The notes under the pieces: generated by a model
The model's database searches: none
Told to the model about the DNA's origin: nothing
Seen by the model: the letters and a program-made list of their open reading frames with translations, nothing else
NCBI GenBank assembly: GCA_019118525.1
Contig: DWYV01000009.1
Span: 1-64,000, forward strand
Reading direction: 5' to 3'
Source of the DNA: Candidatus Bariatricus faecipullorum
Lineage (GTDB): Bacteria > Bacillota > Clostridia > Lachnospirales > Lachnospiraceae
DNA length: 64,000 nt
Part shown: positions 50,438-59,656 of the stretch, one piece after another
Numbering within the stretch: position 1 is the stretch's first letter
Layout: each line of letters begins with the position of its first letter
Position numbers and translations under genes: made by a program

Positions 50438-52256
50438 CCACGGAGGACCAGGAAGAGGAATGCATCAGACAGAAAAAGCCCGGGATTTTAAAGGAACCAT
50501 GAAAAAACTTATCCGTTATATCAGCGCTTATAAAGTTTCCCTGGTGTTTGTGATTATTTTTGCGGCAGGCAGTACGATTTTTAATATTATCGGACCGAAA
50601 ATCCTGGGAAATGCCACCACGGAAATTTTTAACGGCCTGGTGGACAAAATATCCGGGGGAAACGGAATCGACTTTGGGGCAATCGGAAGGATTCTTCTAA
50701 CTCTGATGGCGCTGTATGCAGTCAGTGCAGTCTTTTCGTTCATTCAGGGATATCTGATGACCGGGATTTCCCAGAAAATGACCTACCGGATGCGGAAGGA
50801 GATTTCAGAAAAAATCGACCGGCTCCCCATGAATTATTTTGATTCAACCACGCATGGAGAAGTGCTTTCCCGTGTGACCAACGATGTGGATACACTGAGC
50901 CAGAGCCTGAATCAGAGCGCGACCCAGCTTGTGACGTCAGTTACCACGATGGTGGGCGTACTGGTCATGATGCTCAGCATCAGTCCTCTGATGACACTGA
51001 TTGCCCTGCTGATACTCCCGGTTTCCGCCCTGCTGGTATCCATGATTATCGGACGGTCCCAGAAATATTTCAAACGCCAGCAGGAATATCTGGGACACAT
51101 CAACGGCCAGGTGGAGGAGATTTACGGCGGACATAACATCGTTCGTGCTTTTAACAAAGAAGAAGACGTAACCCGGACCTTTCGCGAGACGAATCAGGTA
51201 CTGTATCAGTCTGCGTGGAAATCCCAGTTCCTTTCCGGCATGATGATGCCCATTATGCAGTTTGTAGGAAATCTGGGGTATGTGTGCGTTTCTATTCTGG
51301 GAGGCTGGCTTGCCATCCGGGGAAGCATTGAAGTGGGAGATATCCAGTCCTTCATCCAGTATGTGCGGCAGTTTACCCAGCCCATCCAGCAGATTGCCCA
51401 GGTTACAAATATGCTGCAGTCCACGGCGGCTGCTTCAGAGCGGGTATTTGAATTCCTGGAAGAGGCGGAAGAGACGCCGGGACCGGAACAGCCGGTATCC
51501 ACGGATGGACTGAAAGGAGAGGTAGAGTTCCGGCATGTACGGTTCGGCTATCATCCGGAACATACGATTATTCATGACTTTTCCGCTCGTGCAAAAGAAG
51601 GGCAGAAGATAGCCATCGTAGGTCCTACCGGAGCCGGAAAGACCACCATGGTAAAACTGCTGATGAGATTCTACGACGTCAGCGACGGCGCCATTCTGGT
51701 AGACGGCTACGATATCCGGGATTTCCAGAGAGGAGAACTTCGCCAGATGTTTGGCATGGTGCTCCAGGATACCTGGCTGTTTAACGGAACAATCGAAGAA
51801 AATATCCGGTACGGAAAGCTGGACGCCACACACGAAGAGGTGATGGAAGCTGCGAAAGCGGCCCATGTACACCGGTTTGTGCAGACCCTTCCCAATGGAT
51901 ACAATATGGTGCTGAACGAGGAGGCCAGCAATGTCTCCCAGGGACAGAAACAGCTTCTGACCATAGCCAGGGCGATTCTGGCCAATCCCAGAATTCTGAT
52001 TCTGGACGAAGCCACCAGTTCTGTGGATACCAGGACAGAAGTTCAGATACAGAAAGCCATGGATAATCTCATGAAAGGCAGAACCAGTTTTATCATTGCG
52101 CACCGCCTTTCCACCATTCGTGACGCAGACCTGATACTCGTCATGAAAGATGGCGATATTATAGAGCAGGGAACACACGAACAGCTCCTTGCCCAGAACG
52201 GCTTCTACGCCGACCTATATAATGCACAGTTTGTCCCGGCTACGAGCCAGGCATAA
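50430..52256 (+). CDS. ABC exporter half-transporter, partner subunit
   Basis: The 608-residue protein has six membrane helices and an ATP-binding domain: Walker A GPTGAGKTT, signature here VSQGQKQLLTIARA (SQGQK rather than SGGQ), Walker B ILILDEATSSVD, and H-loop IAHRLS. The first subunit has FDDSFSALD at Walker B, where D replaces the catalytic E, so one ATP site is probably degenerate, as in LmrCD-type heterodimers. It overlaps its partner by 8 bases and is the last gene of the operon. Confidence 0.93.
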   Translation: MSSHGGPGRGMHQTEKARDFKGTMKKLIRYISAYKVSLVFVIIFAAGSTIFNIIGPKILGNATTEIFNGLVDKISGGNGIDFGAIGRILLTLMALYAVSAVFSFIQGYLMTGISQKMTYRMRKEISEKIDRLPMNYFDSTTHGEVLSRVTNDVDTLSQSLNQSATQLVTSVTTMVGVLVMMLSISPLMTLIALLILPVSALLVSMIIGRSQKYFKRQQEYLGHINGQVEEIYGGHNIVRAFNKEEDVTRTFRETNQVLYQSAWKSQFLSGMMMPIMQFVGNLGYVCVSILGGWLAIRGSIEVGDIQSFIQYVRQFTQPIQQIAQVTNMLQSTAAASERVFEFLEEAEETPGPEQPVSTDGLKGEVEFRHVRFGYHPEHTIIHDFSARAKEGQKIAIVGPTGAGKTTMVKLLMRFYDVSDGAILVDGYDIRDFQRGELRQMFGMVLQDTWLFNGTIEENIRYGKLDATHEEVMEAAKAAHVHRFVQTLPNGYNMVLNEEASNVSQGQKQLLTIARAILANPRILILDEATSSVDTRTEVQIQKAMDNLMKGRTSFIIAHRLSTIRDADLILVMKDGDIIEQGTHEQLLAQNGFYADLYNAQFVPATSQA

Positions 52257-52262
52257 GAGGAA

Positions 52263-52322
52263 GGTCCCCCGGGAAACTGCCCGTGTTTACACGGAGCCGT
52301 TTCCCGGGGGACCTTTCTTCTT
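52263..52322 (+). terminator. Terminator of the ABC operon
   Basis: Stem GGTCCCCCGGGAAAC / GTTTCCCGGGGGACC (15 bp) with an internal hairpin loop is followed by TTTCTTCTTGT. Confidence 0.88.
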
Positions 52323-52335
52323 GTGTCTGGCGACA

Positions 52336-52446
52336 GCCTTCAGCGAGGCGAAGCGCCAGCGGAGGCGAGCTGTGGCTCGTAGCCAGCGGAGGCGAGCTGT
52401 GGCTCGTAGCCGGGAGGAGGCGAGCTGAAGGCTCGTAGCCGGGAGG
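52336..52446. repeat. GC-rich tandem hairpin repeats
   Basis: Two identical 27-base units (52358-52384 and 52385-52411) and a diverged 29-base third unit (52412-52440) each contain CGAGC...GCTCG, a hairpin. GCCTTCAGC (52336-52344) and GCTGAAGGC (52424-52432) form a long-range inverted repeat around the array. No coding potential is seen. The gene-free stretch 52257-52555 holds only the terminator, this array and the next promoter. Confidence 0.85.
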
Positions 52447-52461
52447 CAGTCCTTTAAAAAC

Positions 52462-52536
52462 GACAAGAAAACTTGGCAAAACATATTGACAAGTACACTT
52501 GACGATGGTATTCTGATGCTGACAAGAAAACTTGTC
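52462..52536 (+). promoter_or_regulatory. Promoter with three palindromic operators (XRE operon)
   Basis: The promoter is TTGACA (52486-52491), 17 bases, TATTCT (52509-52514). Three copies of GACAAG-N4-CTTGTC-like palindromes lie at 52462-52477 (one mismatch), 52488-52503 (one mismatch) and 52521-52536 (perfect): upstream, between -35 and -10, and at the start of the transcript. The XRE protein of this operon is the likely ligand. Confidence 0.82.
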
Positions 52537-52555
52537 AACGAAGGAGGGATTATCC

Positions 52556-52870
52556 ATGAAAAAAGATGAAATTCTGGCGAAAGCAAAAAAGGAAAATTTA
52601 CTGGGCGATGAACGTGAAAAGGAAGTACGTGTAAAAAGAGATGCTTTTTCGCTGTGGGGACTGATTGTTTTGGGAGCGACTATTATGATAATTAATCTGG
52701 TCCGCACACAGTCACCGGCAGATATAATATCATTACTGTTTTGTACATCTGGTTTGGGCTTCGCTTATGAAGGTATTAAATTAAAGAATAAATGGCATAT
52801 CATTTCCGGAATTATACTTTTGATATGTGCTGGTTACTCATTTTATAGATTTTGTATGGGGTTATTTTAA
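52556..52870 (+). CDS. DUF6442-like small membrane protein
   Basis: The 104-residue protein starts with a charged amphipathic segment (KKDEILAKAKKENLLGDEREKEVRVKRD) and then has two to three hydrophobic helices (about residues 35-52, 60-75 and 82-100). It fits the DUF6442 pattern of membrane proteins encoded beside small XRE regulators; function unknown. AAGGAGGGA lies upstream of ATG 52556. Its stop overlaps the XRE start (TAATG). Confidence 0.8.
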   Translation: MKKDEILAKAKKENLLGDEREKEVRVKRDAFSLWGLIVLGATIMIINLVRTQSPADIISLLFCTSGLGFAYEGIKLKNKWHIISGIILLICAGYSFYRFCMGLF

Positions 52871-53082
52871 TGGATGATAAACTGATTTTAAGAAATAATC
52901 TTAAAAAAGTAAGAGCAGAGAAAAATCTGTCCCAGTCAGCGCTGGCGGAGATGGTAGGTGTTTCCCGGAATACGATTAGTTCTATTGAGACGGGACAATT
53001 TAATCCGACTGCGAAATTAGCACTTATTCTCTGTATAGCTCTTGATAAAAAATTTGAAGATTTATTTTATTTCGAAGACTGA
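52870..53082 (+). CDS. XRE family HTH transcriptional regulator
   Basis: The 70-residue protein is a single lambda-repressor-type HTH (LRNNLKKVRAEKNLSQSALAEMVGVSRNTISSIETGQFNPTAKLAL) with no effector domain. It is similar in size to YozG-type regulators paired with membrane proteins. The start overlaps the upstream stop. It is likely to bind the three GACAAG-N4-CTTGTC sites in front of the operon. Confidence 0.9.
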   Translation: MDDKLILRNNLKKVRAEKNLSQSALAEMVGVSRNTISSIETGQFNPTAKLALILCIALDKKFEDLFYFED

Positions 53083-53102
53083 GCAAAAGGAGAGTAGAAA
53101 AA

Positions 53103-53354
53103 GTGGAAATACGTAAGGAAACAGAGGGGAAATCTGGCAACCGTCCAAATGGACAGAAGGGATATCTGTCAAAGAAAATCTGCACGTTTTTTAAACTGGC
53201 ATGTCTGCTTAATTATACATCCCTGATACTGATGTTATGTCTTGCGGTATACGAGCTGATTCAGCAGCATAAACTTCTGGAATTTTTGAGGGGACACCAG
53301 AATGCCGCAGATTTCTTTTTTGCATCCGCCCGGCAGGGAATGGAGCGATGGTGA
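53103..53354 (+). CDS. Small membrane protein, unknown
   Basis: The 83-residue protein from GTG 53103, with AAAGGAGAG upstream, has a basic N-terminal third and one strong hydrophobic helix (about residues 33-52, ACLLNYTSLILMLCLAVYEL). No family is recognised. Its stop overlaps the start of an even smaller membrane protein, so the two are probably translated together and belong to the XRE operon. Confidence 0.65.
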   Translation: MEIRKETEGKSGNRPNGQKGYLSKKICTFFKLACLLNYTSLILMLCLAVYELIQQHKLLEFLRGHQNAADFFFASARQGMERW

Positions 53355-53455
53355 CAGCAGGCGTTCTGTGCGTTGTCTTTATTATGAGCCTGCTCTGTAT
53401 GATTACAGTTTTATCTGTAAATCACCGGCAGAAGAAACGGAACCGGAAACAGTAA
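53348..53455 (+). CDS. Very small membrane protein (35 aa)
   Basis: ATG 53348 opens a 35-codon frame: 21 or so hydrophobic residues (TAGVLCVVFIMSLLCMITVL) followed by a strongly basic tail (NHRQKKRNRKQ). It overlaps the preceding stop by 7 bases, which favours translational coupling. Single-helix proteins with basic tails occur as regulatory peptides or type I toxins; no assignment is possible. Confidence 0.55.
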   Translation: MVTAGVLCVVFIMSLLCMITVLSVNHRQKKRNRKQ

Positions 53456-53489
53456 CGGGGACGGGAATAATTTTTCAAAGGTAAGAAAG

Positions 53490-53528
53490 AGCGGAGCAGG
53501 GAGTACTTCAGATAATCCCTGCTCCGTC
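53490..53528 (+). terminator. Terminator of the XRE operon
   Basis: Stem GGAGCAGGGA / TCCCTGCTCC with a 13-base loop is followed by a short T-containing tail (GTCTCATTCT). The T-run is weak. Confidence 0.65.
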
Positions 53529-53636
53529 TCATTCTGATATTTGCTTGTATGATACGGAACTGCAACTGTGACCGACAGAATTGTGGAAATCAGAAAACCG
53601 GTTCTTCCTCGTCTTCATAGGCCTCCAGTTTGAAAA

Positions 53637-53983
53637 TTACTGGACGTACACCATCATTCTCATGCCGGAACCGCAGTGGTCATTTGGAATAGTCTCAAAT
53701 CCCAGTTTTTCATAAAATGGTTCTTTCCCTTTTTCTGAAAAGCTGGACTGACCACCACATCAGTTATCATCAGATAGATGCCGTCTCCTGTTAATCTGCC
53801 CATGCCAACTGCCTGACCATTTTCGGAAGCTGTTACGGTACAAATGCTTCTGGTCAGCACCATCATTGTCTGTTCCCTGGAAAAAAGGCTCCAGCCTGCA
53901 CTTTTTCTTAATAGGCAGTAATCTTCATAGCATAATGTGTTTTTTTGATACACTATATTTTTTGTATTCAATTCTTGCGGCAT
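53637..53983 (-). pseudogene. GNAT acetyltransferase broken by internal deletion
   Basis: The first 87 residues (MPQELNTKNIVYQK... LMITDVVVSPAFQKKG) are a normal GNAT start, ending at the acetyl-CoA loop. The C-terminal end (EPFYEKLGFETIPNDHCGSGMRMMVYVQ) follows at once in a different frame, ending at 53637. About 30 residues are missing. The bases at the join, CAGAAAAAGGGA, can be read as QKKG of the first part or as part of AEKGK of the second. A deletion between two copies of this 12-base string would explain the structure. Confidence 0.85.
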
Positions 53984-54060
53984 AAGTTTACAACTCCATT
54001 TAACATAAGTTTGGAATTAGTCAGGCGTGATTTGGACAATCATACCTGACGAATCAATAG

Positions 54061-54098
54061 AAGAAAAATCCCCGGCCGGAAGACCGGAACCGGGGATG
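54061..54098 (-). terminator. Terminator after pyrG
   Basis: Stem ATCCCCGG / CCGGGGAT encloses CCGGAAGACCGG; on the minus strand TTTTTC follows. Confidence 0.85.
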
Positions 54099-54109
54099 AA
54101 AAAACAAAA

Positions 54110-55723
54110 CTAATCTTCTTTTCTGCTGTGTTTCAGCGCCGCTTCCACAAATCCCTTAAAGAGCGGATGGGGTTTGTTGGGGCGGGATTTCAGCTCCGGA
54201 TGTGCCTGGGTACCGATAAACCAGGGGTGCTCCGGAATCTCAATCATTTCCACAATCCGTCCGTCCGGGGAGAGTCCGGAAAGAAGCATACCGCCTTCTT
54301 TCAGGTTGTCCCGGTAGTCGTTGTTTACTTCATAGCGGTGCCGGTGCCGTTCGTGGATTTCTTTTTTCCCGTAAAGCTGGTAGGCTTTGGAAGACTCATC
54401 CAGCACGCAGGGATAGGAACCGAGACGGAGTGTGCCGCCGATATCCTCGATACCCTCCTGGTCCGGCATGATGTGAATTACCGGATGGGTGGTGTCGGAC
54501 TTCAGCTCTGCGCTGTGAGCGTCGTTCCAGCCCAGCACATTCCGGGCAAATTCCACGATGGCAAGCTGCATGCCGAGACACAGCCCCAGGAAGGGAATTC
54601 CGTGAGTCCGTGCGTAGTGTATGGCCTCGATTTTTCCTTCGATTCCGCGGGAACCGAATCCGCCGGGAACCAGCACGCCGCTGACGTCTCCCAGAAGTTC
54701 CTCCACATTATCAGGGGTAACCGTTTCCGCGTCCACCCATTTGATGTTTACGGTGGTGTGGCTGTAGATACCGCCGTGCCTCAGGGCTTCCACTACGCTG
54801 ATATAAGCGTCATGGAGCTGAATATATTTTCCAACCAGTGCAACGGTAACTTCCTGGGTGGGATGACGCAGGCATTCCACCATTTCGCACCAGTCCTTCA
54901 GGTCCGGTTCCGGACAGTCCAGATGCAGACATTCGCAGACAACTGATGCCAGGTGTTCTTTTTCCATGGCCAGAGGCGCCTCGTACAGATATTCTACATC
55001 CAGATTCTGCAGGACATGGCTGGCAGGAACGTTACAGAAGAGCGCAATTTTATCCTTGATTCCGCTGTTAAGAGGATGCTCGGAACGGCACACGATGATA
55101 TCCGGCTGAATTCCCATTCCCTGGAGTTCTTTTACGCTTGCCTGCGTAGGCTTCGTTTTCATTTCCTGGGAGGCCTTCAGATAGGGAATCAGGGTTACGT
55201 GAATCAGGATAACGTTTTCGTGTCCTTTATCATGCTGGAATTGACGGATGGATTCCAGGAAAGGCTGGCTTTCGATGTCACCCACCGTTCCACCGACTTC
55301 AATAATGGCAATCTCCGTGTCGGAAGCAGAAGGATTCCGGTAAAAGCGGCTCTTGATTTCGTTGGTGATGTGAGGAATAACCTGGACAGTGCCGCCTCCA
55401 AAATCGCCGCGGCGTTCTTTCTGAAGTACGGACCAGTAGATTTTCCCGGTGGTTACGTTGGAATTTTTCGTAAGACTTTCATCAATGAAGCGTTCGTAAT
55501 GTCCCAGGTCCAGGTCGGTTTCGGCTCCGTCGTCAGTGACAAAGACCTCGCCGTGCTGAACCGGGTTCATGGTGCCGGGGTCGATGTTGATATAAGGATC
55601 AAATTTCTGCATGGTCACGGTATAGCCCCGGGCCTTAAGCAGACGTCCAAGTGAAGCGGCGGTGATGCCCTTTCCAAGACCAGAGACAACACCGCCGGTT
55701 ACGAATACATACTTTACTGCCAT
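54110..55723 (-). CDS. pyrG: CTP synthase
   Basis: The 537-residue enzyme has an amidoligase domain ([64 protein letters not shown]) and a C-terminal class I glutaminase ([11 protein letters not shown], nucleophile Cys in [10 protein letters not shown], His-Pro-Glu in [10 protein letters not shown]). It makes CTP from UTP and glutamine. AAGGAGGAAACC precedes the ATG. It is monocistronic. I see no GGG start-point pattern like that used for pyrG control in Bacillus. Confidence 0.97.
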   Translation of the reverse strand: MAVKYVFVTGGVVSGLGKGITAASLGRLLKARGYTVTMQKFDPYINIDPGTMNPVQHGEVFVTDDGAETDLDLGHYERFIDESLTKNSNVTTGKIYWSVLQKERRGDFGGGTVQVIPHITNEIKSRFYRNPSASDTEIAIIEVGGTVGDIESQPFLESIRQFQHDKGHENVILIHVTLIPYLKASQEMKTKPTQASVKELQGMGIQPDIIVCRSEHPLNSGIKDKIALFCNVPASHVLQNLDVEYLYEAPLAMEKEHLASVVCECLHLDCPEPDLKDWCEMVECLRHPTQEVTVALVGKYIQLHDAYISVVEALRHGGIYSHTTVNIKWVDAETVTPDNVEELLGDVSGVLVPGGFGSRGIEGKIEAIHYARTHGIPFLGLCLGMQLAIVEFARNVLGWNDAHSAELKSDTTHPVIHIMPDQEGIEDIGGTLRLGSYPCVLDESSKAYQLYGKKEIHERHRHRYEVNNDYRDNLKEGGMLLSGLSPDGRIVEMIEIPEHPWFIGTQAHPELKSRPNKPHPLFKGFVEAALKHSRKED

Positions 55724-55810
55724 GGTTTCCTCCTTGTGGTTTGTGAAAAGTTTCTCTTAAAAAAATACTTTTCGATTATACACCTCTTCGGAGAAAAAAT
55801 AAAGGCGAAA

Positions 55811-57289
55811 TTACTGATACAGAGGTTTTTTTTCGTATTTTGGCTCTGAGGTGGCCTGAATTCCCAGTTTCTGGAACATCCGGATATCCACATTGGCCAG
55901 CATGACGGAGGTGTGGGCCTGACAGCCTTTCAGCCGGGGCAGCTGCTTAAGGGCAAGCCGTGCGGTCTCATCAAAGGAGGCCGTGCTGGAAAGGGCAATC
56001 AGTACTTCGTCTATGTGAAGCCGGGGGTTTTTCCCACCCAGGTACTCTGTTTTCAGTTTCTGAATCGGCTCGATGGCCGCCGGGGCAATCACGTTGGTTT
56101 CGTGAGAAATACCGGCAAGGGCCTTCAGGGCGTTCAGTATCAGGGCTGCGGAGGCCCCCAGAAGGCGGGAGGTCTTTCCTGTCACGACAGTTCCGTCCTC
56201 CAGTTCCATGGCCGCCGCCGGAGCCTGAGTCTTTTCGGCAAGGCTCAGGGCGATATCCACGACCTTCCGGTCATGCACGGTGATACCGGCCTGCTTCATC
56301 AGCAGTTCGATTTTATAGGCCTCGTCCCTGGGGCACAGACCCGCCAGAAACCGGTCCATGGTCAGATAGTACCGGCGGATGATTTCCTGGCAGGATGCCT
56401 CCCGGCAGGCCTCGTCGTCGCAGATACAGTTCCCGGCCATGTTGACGCCCATGTCTGTGGGGGATTTGTAAGGACTTTCCCCGTAAATCCGTTCGAAAAT
56501 GGCATTTAGAACCGGGAAAATCTCCACATCCCGGTTGTAGTTTACGGTAGTCTCCCCATAGGCTTCCAGGTGGAAGGGGTCAATCATATTGACGTCATTT
56601 AAATCTGCCGTGGCGGCCTCATATGCCAGGTTTACGGGATGTTTCAGTGGAATATTCCAGATAGGAAAAGTCTCGAACTTGGCATACCCGGCCCGGATTC
56701 CCCGCTTGTGTTCATGGTAAAGCTGGGAGAGGCAGGTGGCCATTTTCCCGCTTCCCGGTCCCGGCGCTGTTACCACAACCAGGGGACGGGTTGTCTCAAT
56801 GTATTCATTTTTGCCGTATCCGTTATCGCTTACAATCAGCGGAATGTCGGAAGGATACCCTTCGATGACATAGTGGATGTAAACGGGAATGCCCAGTTTT
56901 TCCAGCCGGCCCTTGAATAAATCGGCGCTGTTCTGGCCGGAATACTGGGTGATAACCACGCTTCCCACATACAGTCCGTTTTCTTCAAATGCGTCTTTCA
57001 GACGCAGGACGTCCGTGTCATAAGTGATTCCAAGGTCTCCCCGGATTTTGTTGGCCTCGATGTCCGGGGCGCCGATGACGATGACAATCTCGGCGGTGTC
57101 GGACAGCTCTTTTAAAAGAGAAAGCTTGCTGTCCGGCTGAAAGCCCGGAAGTACCCGGGAAGCATGATAGTCGTCAAACAGCTTCCCGCCAAATTCCAGG
57201 TATAGTTTGTTGTCAAATTTATTGATTCGCTCACGAATGTGAGCAGACTGCATGGTCAGATATTTCTCGTTGTCGAAACCTTTTCTCAT
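55811..57289 (-). CDS. DUF1846 family protein
   Basis: The 492-residue protein starts MRKGFDNEKYLTMQSAHIRERI and has TAPGPGSGKMATCLSQLYHEH, a P-loop-like segment, near residue 200 and conserved ICDDEACREASCQEIIRRYY. DUF1846 proteins are common in Firmicutes; a structure exists for a relative but the reaction is not established. ATG 57289 has GAGGGAGAA upstream; a reading from 57370 would begin in the promoter region. It is divergent from ftsH. Confidence 0.9.
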   Translation of the reverse strand: MRKGFDNEKYLTMQSAHIRERINKFDNKLYLEFGGKLFDDYHASRVLPGFQPDSKLSLLKELSDTAEIVIVIGAPDIEANKIRGDLGITYDTDVLRLKDAFEENGLYVGSVVITQYSGQNSADLFKGRLEKLGIPVYIHYVIEGYPSDIPLIVSDNGYGKNEYIETTRPLVVVTAPGPGSGKMATCLSQLYHEHKRGIRAGYAKFETFPIWNIPLKHPVNLAYEAATADLNDVNMIDPFHLEAYGETTVNYNRDVEIFPVLNAIFERIYGESPYKSPTDMGVNMAGNCICDDEACREASCQEIIRRYYLTMDRFLAGLCPRDEAYKIELLMKQAGITVHDRKVVDIALSLAEKTQAPAAAMELEDGTVVTGKTSRLLGASAALILNALKALAGISHETNVIAPAAIEPIQKLKTEYLGGKNPRLHIDEVLIALSSTASFDETARLALKQLPRLKGCQAHTSVMLANVDIRMFQKLGIQATSEPKYEKKPLYQ

Positions 57290-57381
57290 ATACGTACGTT
57301 CTCCCTCTACTGTATTCTTCTTCCGAATTATACTCCGAAAGCCCGGAAAACCGGCTTCTGGAGTATACACATACCAGGTTC

Positions 57382-57411
57382 AGTATACTATAAAATATGA
57401 GGTTTTTACAA
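57382..57411 (-). promoter_or_regulatory. Promoter of the DUF1846 gene
   Basis: On the minus strand TTGTAA (57411-57406), an 18-base spacer and TATACT (57387-57382). Confidence 0.65.
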
Positions 57412-57430
57412 TCTTTTCATAATCTTTTTA

Positions 57431-57459
57431 TTGATTTATGATTTCCCGCTCTTTATAAT
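57431..57459 (+). promoter_or_regulatory. Promoter of ftsH
   Basis: TTGATT (57431-57436), 17 bases, TATAAT (57454-57459). Confidence 0.78.
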
Positions 57460-57485
57460 AGAAAAGACAGTATTAGGAGGTACTT

Positions 57486-59570
57486 ATGAATAATCAGAAT
57501 AATCGGAATAACCAGAATAACCGAAATAATAAAGATAACCGGCAGGGCTGGGGAATTATCATTCTGACAGCCCTGCTCTGCATGGTGCTTGTGGGTGCTC
57601 TGTATCAGCTTCGCCAGGATACCAGTGCACAGGAGATTTCTTATGATAGATTCCTGGAAATGGTGGACGATGGAGATGTAAAAAGCGTTGTTATCCAGTC
57701 GGACCGTATCGTGATTACGCCAAAATCAGAAAGTGAAAAACAGCAGAGCGGCTCTTCAGAGAGCGATGTGATTGGAAATTCTGTCAACGACAGCGCGGAT
57801 TCCGGAAGCGGCGGAGGCCTTTTCGGCGGCGGGGAAAACGAGACAGTGTACTATACAGGGATTGTAAATGATGATACGCTGTCAGACAGGCTTTATGAAG
57901 CCGGAGTGGAATATCAGCAGGAAATTCCGGATTCCACGTCGGCACTGTTTTTGAGCTTTTTCCTGAATGCAGTACTGCCGCTTGTACTTATCGGCATTCT
58001 GCTGGTATATTTTACCCGGAAAATGTCCAAAGGCGGAGGAATGATGGGCGTTGGAAAGAGCAACGCCAAGATGTATGTGGAAAAGCAGACCGGTGTTACG
58101 TTTAAGGACGTGGCCGGTCAGGATGAGGCAAAGGAATCGCTCCAGGAAGTGGTGGATTTCCTTCACAATCCTGGAAAATATACGGGAATCGGCGCCAGAC
58201 TTCCCAAGGGAGCGCTGCTGGTAGGCCCTCCGGGAACCGGTAAGACGCTTCTGGCAAAGGCCGTGGCAGGCGAGGCGAAGGTACCGTTTTTCTCCCTTTC
58301 CGGTTCCGCCTTTGTAGAAATGTACGTAGGTGTGGGTGCGTCCCGTGTCCGTGACCTGTTTAAACAGGCCCAGTCCATGGCTCCCTGCATTATTTTCATT
58401 GACGAGATTGATGCCATCGGAAAGAGCAGGGACAATTCCCTGGGAAGCAACGATGAACGGGAACAGACGCTGAATCAGCTCCTGGCGGAGATGGACGGAT
58501 TTGATACCAACAAGGGGCTTCTTCTTCTGGCGGCCACCAACCGTCCGGAGATTCTGGATCCGGCCCTGCTGAGACCGGGACGGTTTGACCGGCGGATTAT
58601 CGTGGAGAAGCCGGACCTGAAGGGACGAATCGATGTGCTGAAAGTACATTCCAAGGATGTGCGGATGGATGAAACCGTCAACCTGGAAGAAATCGCCCTG
58701 GCCACCTCCGGTGCGGTGGGTTCCGATTTGGCCAACATGATTAACGAGGCCGCCATCAATGCAGTAAAGCACGGAAGAAATGCAGTTTCCCAGGCAGACC
58801 TGTTTGAGGCTGTGGAAGTCGTGCTGGTGGGTAAGGAAAAGAAAGACCGGATTATGAGTCAGAAGGAACGCCGCATTGTTTCCTACCACGAGGTGGGACA
58901 TGCCCTTGTCAGCGCGCTTCAGAAGGATTCGGAACCGGTTCAGAAGATTACGATTGTTCCCAGAACCATGGGAGCTCTGGGCTATGTGATGCAGACGCCG
59001 GAGGAAGAGAAGTACTTAAACACCAAGGCGGAACTGGAGGCCATGCTGGTAGGATACCTGGGAGGCCGGGCCGCGGAGGAACTGGTCTTTGACACGGTGA
59101 CGACCGGAGCAGCCAATGACATTGAGCAGGCTACCAAAGTGGCAAGAGCCATGATTACCCAGTACGGTATGTCGGAAAAATTCGGTCTGATTGGACTGGA
59201 ATCCATTCAGAACCGCTATCTGGACGGCCGTCCGGTTTCCAACTGCGGAGAGGCAACGGCAGCAGAGATTGACCAGGAAGTTATGAAGATGCTGAAGGAA
59301 GCTTATGCCGAGGCGAAGCGCCTGCTTTCCGAGCACCGGACTACCATGGATAAGATTGCAGAATTCCTGATTGAAAAAGAAACCATTACCGGAAAAGAAT
59401 TTATGAAGATTTACCGGGAATGCGAGGGAATTCCGGAACCGGAAGAAGAGAAAAAGCCGGAGCCGGCAAAAGAGGCGGAGCAGAAGCCGGAGCCGGAACC
59501 GGAACCGGTGAAAGAACCGGAGAAACCGGTACAGAAGACAGACGAAGAAGGATTTATCCTTCCTGAATAA
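57486..59570 (+). CDS. ftsH: ATP-dependent zinc metalloprotease FtsH
   Basis: The 694-residue protein has two membrane helices (about residues 22-40 and 155-175) flanking a short external domain. The AAA+ module has Walker A GPPGTGKT, Walker B IIFIDEID and the second region of homology [18 protein letters not shown]. The M41 protease has HEVGH at 468-472. It degrades membrane and unstable cytoplasmic proteins as a hexamer. Oddities are an Asn-rich repeat N-terminus ([11 protein letters not shown]) and a Pro/Glu repeat C-terminal tail of about 45 residues. AGGAGG precedes the ATG. Confidence 0.97.
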   Translation: MNNQNNRNNQNNRNNKDNRQGWGIIILTALLCMVLVGALYQLRQDTSAQEISYDRFLEMVDDGDVKSVVIQSDRIVITPKSESEKQQSGSSESDVIGNSVNDSADSGSGGGLFGGGENETVYYTGIVNDDTLSDRLYEAGVEYQQEIPDSTSALFLSFFLNAVLPLVLIGILLVYFTRKMSKGGGMMGVGKSNAKMYVEKQTGVTFKDVAGQDEAKESLQEVVDFLHNPGKYTGIGARLPKGALLVGPPGTGKTLLAKAVAGEAKVPFFSLSGSAFVEMYVGVGASRVRDLFKQAQSMAPCIIFIDEIDAIGKSRDNSLGSNDEREQTLNQLLAEMDGFDTNKGLLLLAATNRPEILDPALLRPGRFDRRIIVEKPDLKGRIDVLKVHSKDVRMDETVNLEEIALATSGAVGSDLANMINEAAINAVKHGRNAVSQADLFEAVEVVLVGKEKKDRIMSQKERRIVSYHEVGHALVSALQKDSEPVQKITIVPRTMGALGYVMQTPEEEKYLNTKAELEAMLVGYLGGRAAEELVFDTVTTGAANDIEQATKVARAMITQYGMSEKFGLIGLESIQNRYLDGRPVSNCGEATAAEIDQEVMKMLKEAYAEAKRLLSEHRTTMDKIAEFLIEKETITGKEFMKIYRECEGIPEPEEEKKPEPAKEAEQKPEPEPEPVKEPEKPVQKTDEEGFILPE

Positions 59571-59574
59571 AGAA

Positions 59575-59618
59575 GACAGGGAGCGGTTCTTCCAGGAAAA
59601 GAACCGTTCCCTTTTTTT
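59575..59618 (+). terminator. Terminator after ftsH
   Basis: Stem GGGAGCGGTTCTT / AAGAACCGTTCCC is followed by seven T residues. Confidence 0.9.
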
Positions 59619-59621
59619 GGG

Positions 59622-59650
59622 TTGTTCCATGGGAAATGACAGGGTATAAT
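59622..59650 (+). promoter_or_regulatory. Promoter of uvrC, only 6 bases before the ATG
   Basis: TTGTTC (59622-59627), 17 bases, perfect TATAAT (59645-59650). Transcription would begin at about the ATG (59657). Confidence 0.7.
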
Positions 59651-59656
59651 ACAGTT

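Noticed and set aside
52336-52446. CRISPR array
   Set aside because: Units are directly adjacent with no spacers and there are no cas genes.
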